The notes under the pieces: generated by a model
What the model was told of the DNA's origin: nothing
The model's input: only the letters and a program-made list of their open reading frames with translations
Databases searched by the model: none
Translations under genes and position numbers: made by a program
Shown here: positions 6,085 to 13,354 of the stretch, piece by piece
How the letters are laid out: each line of letters starts with the position of its first letter
How positions within the stretch are numbered: the stretch's first letter is position 1
Source: an uncultured Pseudomonadota bacterium
Lineage (GTDB): Bacteria > Myxococcota > UBA796
DNA: 16,231 nt
Assembly (NCBI GenBank): GCA_913040875.1
Contig: CAJWHX010000024.1
Span: 1-16,231 of the forward strand
Reading direction: 5' to 3'

Positions 6085-9000
6085 ATGATCCTTCACCTAT
6101 TTGGTTGTTTGCTGTTTGAATCTGCCCAAATCGAGGTGGATACTGACGTCAACGATACAGGGATTGAAGTCGTTGACACCGCAGATGTTTCAGAAACGAA
6201 TGATACTGGAACGGTCGTCGAAACGGACACAAACGAAACAGACTGCATTGTAGAAGTGGAGCAATGCGATGGCATAGACAATGATTGTGATGGAGTTCCC
6301 TCGGCAGATGAAATCGACAACGATGCCGATGGTTTTGTAGAATGTGCTTATAACGCCTCTACTTGGGAAGGCGATTCGTCAGTCATCGGAGGTGATGATT
6401 GCAATGATTCTGATGGAACAGTGTATCCAGATGCCTCTGAACTGTGCGATGGACTGGACAATGATTGCGATAACATTTTGTCTGATGGGGAACTCGATGA
6501 TGATGGCGACGGATACGTTGAATGTACCATCGACACAAATGGATGGGATGGAAACGCGACGATCATTGGAGGCAGTGATTGTTCCGACACTGATGCATCC
6601 GTCTTCATTGAACAGTCTTGGTATATAGACACAGACAACGATGGGTTTGGTTCACCAGACTTTGAAGCGGTCACATGTGAACAACCAAATGGGTACATCC
6701 TCGACGATACAGATTGCAACGATGAGGATGCTTCAGTATATCCCAATGCTCCCGAACTCTGTGATGGGCAAGTCAATGCCTGTGGAAACACGATACCTTC
6801 GGATGAAACTGATGATGATGGTGATGGTTTTGTAGAATGTTTCATTGACTCAGCTGGATGGGATGGAAGCGCTACGGTCATCGGTGGTGAAGACTGTGAT
6901 GACGCAGACTATTATGAATTCCCGGGACAGGTCTGGTTTGCAGATACGGACAATGACAGCTTTGGCGATGCCAATTCAACGTCGTTATCCTGTGAACAGC
7001 CCTACTACACCACCATCGACAGTACAGATTGCGATGATTCAGACGATACAGTATATCCATATGCTCCTGAACTTTGCGATGGACAAGTCAATGCCTGTGG
7101 AAACACGATACCTTCGGATGAAATCGACGATGATGGAGATGGTTTTGTAGAATGCTCCATTGATGCTGGCGGTTGGGATGGTTTCACTTCTCCACTAGGA
7201 GGAGACTGTGACGACGCAGACATCAATGCCAACCCGTACAACGTATGGTTTGCCGATACAGACAGTGATGGCTTTGGTGATCCGAACAACTGGCTCATGC
7301 AGTGTGTTCAGCCCAGCGGATTCATCGTCGATTATACAGACTGCGATGATTCAAACCCCTCAGCTTTCCCTGGAGCTCCAGAGATACCAATCGATGGAAT
7401 TGATCAGGATTGCGACGGTCAAGATCTTACTGAAATACCAATGGCAGATGTATTACCAGGAGACCTTATTTTTACCGAAGTATTGCATCGTGGCTACAAT
7501 ACTGAGGACGATGACTGGGTCGAAATCTACAATGCATCCCAGGTCAGTATTGATATACAAGGATTGTCATTTTATTCATCGCAATATTCTTTCACTGTTG
7601 GAAACTCACACGTCCTGCCAGCTGGGGGATACTTTATATTCTTACAATCTGTAGATCCATTGGCAAATGGAAACTTCCCTTCTGGACAAGTTGAATACAT
7701 TGAAACGGGTTTGCCGGTTAACGATAACGGAGCCTACATCTCGATCGAATACAACGGGTCTACAATAAGTTCGGTTACGGTGCCCAATCATGCCTCGCTT
7801 GGAATCCAAAGAGGTACAACATGGATATTGGCAGACTACTCTGGACCCCAAGACGATGCGGACAATTGGTGTGTATCAACCACCCAAGCCTACTCCAGTG
7901 GCAATGATACCTACCGTGCGTCGCCCGGAATGCCAAATGACAACTGTGATCAAGATGGCGATGGGTACTACTACGGAGATTGTGATGACACCGACCCCAT
8001 TCTCACACCGGCCGACAACGATGGGGATGGGATTAGCACATGTGATGGTGACTGTGACGACAGTGATGCAATATTAAATCTAGACGATCTGGACGGGGAT
8101 GGACTGAGCACCTGTGACGGTGAGTGCAATGACTTCGACCCTTCGATAGGCATTACCGACCTAGATGGGGATGGATTTTCCGGCTGCCACATAGACTGTA
8201 ATGATAGCGACCCCAATGTCACCCCCAATGCGATAGACATCTTAAATGACGGTATCGATCAGGACTGTGACGGACAAGATCTACTAGGTCTAAACTTCAG
8301 TGACCTCATTCCCGGAGATCTCATCATCACTGAAGTGCAGAACCATGCATGGAATACAGATGAAGAGTGGTATGAATTTTACAACAACACTACTGAGATG
8401 ATTGACCTACAATACTTACTTTTTGAAACCAACAGCGGCGTGTATATTATTTTGGATCACATCATGATGTCCCCCGGTGAATATTTCGTCGCCGGTCGCA
8501 GTAACAACACCAATCAAAATGGTGGCGTAACCGTAGATATAAAAACAAATCAAAACCTCGGACGAAATGACGATTGGATTTCTATTGCGTCTGATGATGG
8601 GAACACATATTCGATCATCGCAGAAATCGAATACGAAGCATCTGACAATTGGGACACCTTCAGGGGTAGCTCTAAGATAGTCTACGACACAGGCATTGCA
8701 TCAAACAACAATACGGACTACTGGTGTTCGTCAACTTCGCAGTACTACAGCTACGGTGGCGGTTGGTGGAACAACAACAACCTTTATGGCACACCTGGAG
8801 AAGCAAACGACTCTTGTGATTACGATGGCGATGGACAATTTGTCGACGATTGTGACAACCAAGATGCGACTGTTTACACCGGTATTGCTTACCTCGATGA
8901 CGTCAATGAGTGTATGCAAGACTCCGATGGCGATGGGTACGGAGACGATTCACCACCCAGTGGAGTCACCGCAGGTACGGATTGTGATGACTCCAATGCA

Positions 9001-9090
9001 AACGTCAATCCCAGCATGCCCGAGATTTCACACGACGGTCTCGACAACGACTGCTTGAATGGTGATAATACCAGTGGTCCTGCGAACTGA
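6085..9090 (+). CDS. Exported Asp-rich repeat protein: MopE-type metal-binding repeats plus two lamin-tail domains
   Basis: A 1001-residue, strongly acidic surface or secreted protein. A 12-residue hydrophobic leader with a possible lipobox cysteine (LFGC, Cys8) is followed by an Asp/Thr/Val-rich linker (15-52). Residues 53-450 are about four units of roughly 105 residues with motifs CDGxDNDCDG, DDDGDGFVEC, GWDGxxxxIGG, DCDDxD and WxADTDxDxFGD, the putative metal-binding (MopE-type) motif. Two lamin-tail-like domains follow, about 457-618 (GDLIFTEV, WVEIYNAS) and 742-910 (GDLIITEV, WYEFYNNT), separated by DLDGDGLSTCDGEC-type repeats. More DxDGDG motifs end the protein. Ca2+ binding is inferred from the DxDxDG pattern. 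The ATG has GGAG five bases upstream, and an in-frame stop at 6064-6066 rules out a longer leader. Similar architectures are common in Myxococcota-like genomes; the function is unknown, adhesion or surface scaffolding being plausible. Confidence 0.88.
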   Translation: MILHLFGCLLFESAQIEVDTDVNDTGIEVVDTADVSETNDTGTVVETDTNETDCIVEVEQCDGIDNDCDGVPSADEIDNDADGFVECAYNASTWEGDSSVIGGDDCNDSDGTVYPDASELCDGLDNDCDNILSDGELDDDGDGYVECTIDTNGWDGNATIIGGSDCSDTDASVFIEQSWYIDTDNDGFGSPDFEAVTCEQPNGYILDDTDCNDEDASVYPNAPELCDGQVNACGNTIPSDETDDDGDGFVECFIDSAGWDGSATVIGGEDCDDADYYEFPGQVWFADTDNDSFGDANSTSLSCEQPYYTTIDSTDCDDSDDTVYPYAPELCDGQVNACGNTIPSDEIDDDGDGFVECSIDAGGWDGFTSPLGGDCDDADINANPYNVWFADTDSDGFGDPNNWLMQCVQPSGFIVDYTDCDDSNPSAFPGAPEIPIDGIDQDCDGQDLTEIPMADVLPGDLIFTEVLHRGYNTEDDDWVEIYNASQVSIDIQGLSFYSSQYSFTVGNSHVLPAGGYFIFLQSVDPLANGNFPSGQVEYIETGLPVNDNGAYISIEYNGSTISSVTVPNHASLGIQRGTTWILADYSGPQDDADNWCVSTTQAYSSGNDTYRASPGMPNDNCDQDGDGYYYGDCDDTDPILTPADNDGDGISTCDGDCDDSDAILNLDDLDGDGLSTCDGECNDFDPSIGITDLDGDGFSGCHIDCNDSDPNVTPNAIDILNDGIDQDCDGQDLLGLNFSDLIPGDLIITEVQNHAWNTDEEWYEFYNNTTEMIDLQYLLFETNSGVYIILDHIMMSPGEYFVAGRSNNTNQNGGVTVDIKTNQNLGRNDDWISIASDDGNTYSIIAEIEYEASDNWDTFRGSSKIVYDTGIASNNNTDYWCSSTSQYYSYGGGWWNNNNLYGTPGEANDSCDYDGDGQFVDDCDNQDATVYTGIAYLDDVNECMQDSDGDGYGDDSPPSGVTAGTDCDDSNANVNPSMPEISHDGLDNDCLNGDNTSGPAN
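6769..6808 (+). repeat. Direct repeat, copy 1 (40 bases identical)
   Basis: Identical over 40 bases to 7084-7123, and similar well beyond on both sides. It encodes QVNACGNTIPSDE within the 105-codon unit of the repeat protein. The offset of 315 bases keeps the reading frame. Confidence 0.9.
7084..7123 (+). repeat. Direct repeat, copy 2 (40 bases identical)
   Basis: Second copy of the 40-base identity at 6769-6808, 315 bases downstream. Nucleotide identity including third positions points to a recent in-frame duplication or gene conversion of one protein unit. Confidence 0.9.
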
Positions 9091-9106
9091 AACAGGTAGG
9101 GTCTAA

Positions 9107-10381
9107 TCAAGACACACTCGAAGGCCCTTCTCCTTTCCGTATTCCAAACGTCCAAACGATAAATGGAATCACTAAAAATAGTGCAGCCGAGGACAGAGCC
9201 ATATCTGGTGCCAATCCGTGCTGGTCAATGAGTACACCAAACAGCCAAATAGAAAAGCAGTGCATCACCAGATAGCCAATTAAGTCCCAAGAGAACACTC
9301 TCCCTCGCACCTCTGTCGGAACGAGCTGTTGCAGTCGAAGGGTTGAAAAGACCCAAATCGTAGCACCGCCCAAATGAGCCAATAGAACCAATATGGCCAC
9401 CATCCAGATGCTGTTCACAAAGGGAAGTGGTGCATAAAAGATGAGCGCCCATAGAAAACTGTACCCGAGCATGGTCTCCATGACTGGAACTCGGTCTTTG
9501 GCAATCCAACGAGCGAGTATCGGACCTATTCCAGTACCTAAGCCACGTGCAATAAACAGGAAGGACACCCCGATCATCGCCCCTTCAGCCATTCGATATT
9601 TCCCTTCGGCGAGCATCGCCAAAATCACCGACGCAGAACCCATGATGCCCCACATCATTTTGAGTGAGACCAGTCCCTTGATCTTCGGGTGGGTCATGAT
9701 GTATCGCCACCCTTCTTTGAGGGGAGCCAATAGATTTCCCTGAATCTTCTTGCGTTCAAATGCAGGTTCTACAACGCCCATCAGTAAAATCCCAGAAACC
9801 AAGTAACTGAGAACATCCACCCCCATGGCTACTTGCCAGCCATAGACCTCCACAACCAGACCACCCAAGCCAGAGCCTACACTGAGCATCAACGACCACG
9901 TTACGGCGTTTAGGGCATTGGCTGCCGGTAGTTCTTCTTTACTAACAATATCGGGTAAGATGGCGCGTTTTGCTGGATCGAAGAACGCAGTCAGAGCAGA
10001 TTGAAGCCACAAGAGTGTGTACAGGACCCAAGGGGACGGAAACCAAATGATCGAGAACATCCCTAGTACAATGAGCGCTCTCCCCCAGTCTGTAAAGAGC
10101 ATCACCTTCTTACGAGACAACGCATCCACAACCACTCCACCCACAGGCAAAATACTCAGTGTTGCCAGTGACTTTGCGATGAATACACCGCCAAATGCCC
10201 CCGCTCCGTCATGCCCCATACTTCGAAGCAGTGCCAAAATGGCCAATATGTTGAACCAATCCCCAAACAGAGAAATGATATGCGAAAAGAAATAACGTCG
10301 AAAGTTAGGGTTCTGACGAAACAGCTGGACGTATCCTACAGGCTGTAGTGGCTCTGATTCTTTTACCTTTGATTGACTCAT
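9107..10381 (-). CDS. Major facilitator superfamily exporter (DHA3/MFS_3-like)
   Basis: A 424-residue inner-membrane transporter with about twelve hydrophobic helices, expected to use the proton gradient to export a small molecule. The loop-2/3 signature appears as GGVVVDALSRKKVMLFTD. The segment FFDPAKRAILPDIVSKEEL followed by ANALNAVTWSL is typical of the MefA/EntS-like DHA3 group that includes macrolide and siderophore exporters. A soluble N-terminus of about 30 residues precedes helix 1. Its ATG overlaps the stop of the Nudix gene by four bases (ATGA), so translation is probably coupled. It ends 16 bases from the convergent repeat-protein gene, with no hairpin terminator visible between them. 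Substrate unknown. Confidence 0.9.
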   Translation of the reverse strand: MSQSKVKESEPLQPVGYVQLFRQNPNFRRYFFSHIISLFGDWFNILAILALLRSMGHDGAGAFGGVFIAKSLATLSILPVGGVVVDALSRKKVMLFTDWGRALIVLGMFSIIWFPSPWVLYTLLWLQSALTAFFDPAKRAILPDIVSKEELPAANALNAVTWSLMLSVGSGLGGLVVEVYGWQVAMGVDVLSYLVSGILLMGVVEPAFERKKIQGNLLAPLKEGWRYIMTHPKIKGLVSLKMMWGIMGSASVILAMLAEGKYRMAEGAMIGVSFLFIARGLGTGIGPILARWIAKDRVPVMETMLGYSFLWALIFYAPLPFVNSIWMVAILVLLAHLGGATIWVFSTLRLQQLVPTEVRGRVFSWDLIGYLVMHCFSIWLFGVLIDQHGLAPDMALSSAALFLVIPFIVWTFGIRKGEGPSSVS

Positions 10382-10926
10382 GATGTCAACGTATGCAGAT
10401 GGTAAAAGTGAAACGCGGCGATGACCAGCGAATGCGTGATCTGACCAGTTCGAATCAAATCTGGCACATCACTCAAGGGGTATAGAACCACTTCGATTTC
10501 TTCATTGCCTTCCAACGACTGTTCTCCGAGTACGACATCACGAACCAAAATCGTTCCGCAATGATTTTGCTGGATGGCTGGATTGGGTGCGACCACTCCG
10601 ATTTGCTCTGCCCGATGTCCGACTCCTCCAGTCTCTTCTTTCAACTCTCGGAGCCCTGCTGTCATGAAATCCTCTCCCGGATCGACCATACCACCCGGAA
10701 TCTCCAACGTGATGTCACGAGTACCTTGACGGTATTGTCGAATCATCACGACTTGGTCATCGGATGTGAGCGCAATAACGTTGACCCAATCTGGAGCTCG
10801 CAATACGGAAAACATCCCCTTCTTTTCTGGATTGATAACCGAGGAAGAATGCTGCTCGAGCAATGTGAACACTCTCGTTTGATGCACCGACTGAGTGTGA
10901 TGGATGGTCCAGGGCTTGAGAGACAT
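10378..10926 (-). CDS. Nudix hydrolase, ADP-ribose pyrophosphatase-like
   Basis: A 182-residue cytoplasmic hydrolase of nucleoside diphosphates linked to another moiety. The full Nudix box GX5EX7REUXEEXG is present: Gly79, Glu85, Arg93-Glu94, Glu97-Glu98, Gly100. The preceding MIRQYRQGTRDITLEIPGG is characteristic of the ADP-ribose or sugar-nucleotide pyrophosphatase group, with substrate-binding Arg and Glu before the box. The substrate is probably ADP-ribose or a nucleotide sugar, judged from these motifs only. It is the middle gene of a minus-strand unit, 31 bases after the glycosyltransferase stop and overlapping the MFS start by four bases. A weak AGG lies about five bases before the ATG. 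Confidence 0.92.
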   Translation of the reverse strand: MSLKPWTIHHTQSVHQTRVFTLLEQHSSSVINPEKKGMFSVLRAPDWVNVIALTSDDQVVMIRQYRQGTRDITLEIPGGMVDPGEDFMTAGLRELKEETGGVGHRAEQIGVVAPNPAIQQNHCGTILVRDVVLGEQSLEGNEEIEVVLYPLSDVPDLIRTGQITHSLVIAAFHFYHLHTLTS

Positions 10927-10957
10927 AATGACCTATATTAAAGATGCGTATCAAACT

Positions 10958-12601
10958 CTACTGAGCGTTCAGTTTACGCCACCTTTCTTGATCGATGGGA
11001 GCGTCATTGAACTGAAAATAATACTGTTGAAAGATGAGCAGATCACGACTTCGCTCTTCGGGACTTTTCACGGCAAGGGTTTCAATATACCAATCCAAAT
11101 ATTCTTCAAAGTTCTGAAACTCAGCGCCCCGATCTCGAAGCAAAGACATGTGTTCTTTCTTATAGGACAAAATACTACCAGACAAAGGGCCCAATTGAAT
11201 TTGATTCAGGGGATGGGCCTCTTGATTGAGTCTAAAATCAATATACAAGTCCACACCGCGAGATTGTAGGTAGGGTACCGTCGCCTTACGACCGTGCCCG
11301 ACTCGATCATCACGACTGGGCAATCGGGCCAGTTCTGCATCGGTGAGTCCAGTCATACCTTCGATAGCGTACGGAAGTTCAGCATAATAGGCAAACATCG
11401 CCTGCGCTCCGTAGATCACCACTTGAACTGGAGTGTCTTTCAACAGAGGCTTGATCTCGTCACCGGAAAACTGTGCTTTGGCGCGCCACTCTTCTGTATA
11501 CCAGTGCGATTCCTCCGTGATGCCTTCAATCCCAAACACACCATTTTCTATGTCCACTAGCCCACTTGGGGCAATCGATGTGATTGAAACCCCCGTGGCC
11601 AAAAATAAGACCATCAGGCGTTTCGAGGAATCGGTGACTTTTTCTTGAATCCATGTACCAAGCAACATCAACAGTGGTATCGCCCACGGCAAGGCAAACC
11701 GTGCCATCATAAAGTCCCCACCAACACGGGCAACGTGGATTGCATACAGCGTAGAGAATATAAGAACAAAAGATACCCACCTTCTGTTACTGGAGTTCCT
11801 TCTAAGAAGTGCGACACCGGCTATCCAGCCCAGTGGTACAAACCAGTACATCTGGCAAAATAGTTTAATGTACAACATCCCTTGTACCCAATCAGCCGAT
11901 TGAGCCTTTGCATAAAAGGTATTTGGTAGCCACTCTCCATAGGTCAATAGTCTCCAAACCTCTAAACCAGTCAGTGTACAGAGACCCACCAACGTGGTTT
12001 GCATACATTCGTTTCGTCTGTTGTTCCACCAAAGGACCGGCAGTACAGAGACCCAAAGAAGCCCTCCTTCTGGACGAGTCAGCATACCAAGAACCATGAA
12101 TGTCCACAATAACCGCCAGCGTTCCTCTCGCAAAGACCAGATAACAAGGACAATCAGTGTCATAAACCACTGAGTCTCCAATCCAGATGTTGCAAACAAG
12201 CGAACGTGGGTCATTCCAGCCACCAATACCATCGGTACAGACAAAGAACGATGACCAAACAACAACAGAGTACCAAGCATCACTGCATAAGCACCTATAG
12301 ATGAAGCATGTGCAAACCACTCAGGTTGCCAGCCTACAGTCATTCCCAGTCCAATCCACAAGGTCCATAGCAAATTGGTATAGCCTTCAACCCATTCACC
12401 AATGTTGTACACCAGTCCATGTCCCTCACTCCAATGTTTGGCATAGCGAAAAGAAATAAAGGCGTCGTCGGACAACCAGCGATGCTGAATTGCATCCCAT
12501 ACGGACGCAACAACAACAGCCACCTGGAAACCCAAAATAAAATACACACTAAGCGGTGTAGCTTCAGAGGGGTGGGCAGATTCTGGGGATTGGTTATTCA
12601 T
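10958..12601 (-). CDS. GT-C fold membrane glycosyltransferase, AftB-like
   Basis: A 547-residue polytopic enzyme expected to move a sugar from a polyprenyl-phosphate donor to an extracytoplasmic acceptor. The N-terminal signature is that of GT-C enzymes similar to mycobacterial arabinofuranosyltransferase AftB: SDDAFISFRYAKHWSEGHGL (44-63) with the Asp-Asp pair at 45-46, VEGYTNLLWT (71-80), ATSGLETQWF (137-146), TRPEGG (175-180) and GEWLPNTFYAKAQS (222-235). Roughly nine or ten hydrophobic helices fill residues 17-360, followed by a soluble periplasmic domain to the end. Donor and acceptor are unknown; arabinose should not be assumed outside actinobacteria. It heads the unit glycosyltransferase-Nudix-MFS. 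The ATG at 12601 has AGGT five bases upstream, within a palindrome shared with the divergent gene. Confidence 0.85.
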   Translation of the reverse strand: MNNQSPESAHPSEATPLSVYFILGFQVAVVVASVWDAIQHRWLSDDAFISFRYAKHWSEGHGLVYNIGEWVEGYTNLLWTLWIGLGMTVGWQPEWFAHASSIGAYAVMLGTLLLFGHRSLSVPMVLVAGMTHVRLFATSGLETQWFMTLIVLVIWSLREERWRLLWTFMVLGMLTRPEGGLLWVSVLPVLWWNNRRNECMQTTLVGLCTLTGLEVWRLLTYGEWLPNTFYAKAQSADWVQGMLYIKLFCQMYWFVPLGWIAGVALLRRNSSNRRWVSFVLIFSTLYAIHVARVGGDFMMARFALPWAIPLLMLLGTWIQEKVTDSSKRLMVLFLATGVSITSIAPSGLVDIENGVFGIEGITEESHWYTEEWRAKAQFSGDEIKPLLKDTPVQVVIYGAQAMFAYYAELPYAIEGMTGLTDAELARLPSRDDRVGHGRKATVPYLQSRGVDLYIDFRLNQEAHPLNQIQLGPLSGSILSYKKEHMSLLRDRGAEFQNFEEYLDWYIETLAVKSPEERSRDLLIFQQYYFQFNDAPIDQERWRKLNAQ

Positions 12602-12622
12602 ACACTACCTGAGGTGAATACC
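12602..12622. promoter_or_regulatory. 21-base divergent spacer with shared palindromic Shine-Dalgarno
   Basis: The palindrome ACCT-G-AGGT (12607-12615) gives AGGT to the plus-strand gene, seven bases before its ATG at 12623, and on the other strand AGGT to the glycosyltransferase, five bases before its ATG at 12601. There is no room for promoters, so each must lie inside the opposing coding region and the two mRNAs must overlap at their 5' ends. Confidence 0.6.
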
Positions 12623-13279
12623 ATGTATCCCGTCCTGAAAACTCTGTGCAATGCGAGTCTCCCAATCGGCTTGATTTGGTTGGGTTTTCACAGCACCGAT
12701 CTCTCAGCACCTCCAGAGCCCATACAACAATCCGATGACTGCGTGGCCTGTATGTTCCAAAGAAAAGGCAACATCCCCTACATCCTTCGCCGGGCAATCC
12801 ATGAATCTGGTCCCGATGAAAACCTCACTTTTGGACACTGTTTTGTATGTCTTCGCTGTCCCCAACCTGGAAACGAAGAACCGATCCCTTGGTGCCGTGG
12901 ATGGTGGCCTGCCGACCCAGATGGTGGAGATTACGAAGGCGACGGCGGGCAGATTTATTCTGATGAGGAGGAAACTTGGGATACGGTCGACTGCATCCCC
13001 ATCCGTACAGAAGAGGCTCTGCAGATTAGACAATACGTGTATAGCTACAGCAAAGAACATGACTATCAGGTCCTCAATCAAGGTGCACGGTCTTGTCTGG
13101 GATACTGCTCTGACGTACTGAATCAGATCGGTTGGGAACATGATTTCCCATTCGGAGATTTTACCATCCCCGGAGGTATGATACTTCCATCAAGTCGATG
13201 GACATACGAAAATACAAACGGCAAACCCCAAACGGTGATGGATGAATTATTTGAAGAGCAGTATTCTAGTACACAATGA
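12623..13279 (+). CDS. Exported Cys-rich protein, possible permuted papain-like (LRAT/NlpC-like) enzyme
   Basis: 218 residues beginning with a likely signal peptide (Lys6, hydrophobic stretch 8-22, cleavage somewhere around 25-33). The mature part has the pattern GHCFVCLR (71-78, His72), GWWPADPDGG (93-102), then after about 65 residues the stretch LNQGARSCLGYCSDVLNQIG (161-180, Cys168/Cys172). His first and Cys later, with an intervening WWP segment and a YQ.LNxxxxxC..yC..VL.. helix, recalls permuted papain-fold proteins such as LRAT/YiiX and NlpC-like amidases. That assignment is by pattern memory, not alignment. Ten cysteines in total suggest disulfides in the periplasm. The ATG at 12623 has a GAGGT Shine-Dalgarno; an in-frame open stretch back to 12419 runs antisense through the glycosyltransferase and lacks such a site. 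Substrate unknown. Confidence 0.7.
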   Translation: MYPVLKTLCNASLPIGLIWLGFHSTDLSAPPEPIQQSDDCVACMFQRKGNIPYILRRAIHESGPDENLTFGHCFVCLRCPQPGNEEPIPWCRGWWPADPDGGDYEGDGGQIYSDEEETWDTVDCIPIRTEEALQIRQYVYSYSKEHDYQVLNQGARSCLGYCSDVLNQIGWEHDFPFGDFTIPGGMILPSSRWTYENTNGKPQTVMDELFEEQYSSTQ

Positions 13280-13325
13280 GACAATCAAAGTCTATCTTTA
13301 CTGTGAATCACACTACGGAATGCGT

Positions 13326-13331
13326 TACAAT
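13326..13331 (+). promoter_or_regulatory. Possible -10 element before the FlhA-like gene
   Basis: TACAAT, five of six consensus bases, 24 bases before the ATG at 13355. The hexamer 17 bases upstream is GTGAAT (13303-13308), a weak -35. A strong GGAGAGG ribosome site lies at 13344-13350. Confidence 0.25.
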
Positions 13332-13354
13332 TAAAGCGCAAATGGAGAGGTCTC

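Noticed and set aside
6348..6881. Long minus-strand open frame (177 codons, Ser/Pro-rich) opposite the repeat protein
   Set aside because: Its composition is the mirror of GAT/GAC-rich Asp repeats; similar antisense frames recur under each repeat and carry no start signal or family features.
9060..9130. Bidirectional terminator between the convergent repeat-protein and MFS genes
   Set aside because: No stem with a U tract was found in the 16-base gap or just beside it.
11892..12320. Minus-strand open frame of 142 codons, Cys/Trp-rich
   Set aside because: It is a shifted-frame shadow of the glycosyltransferase, whose own frame has the family motifs here.
12419..12622. In-frame N-terminal extension of the exported Cys-rich protein by 68 residues
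   Set aside because: It lies antisense inside the glycosyltransferase gene, has no ribosome site, and would bury the signal peptide that starts at 12623.
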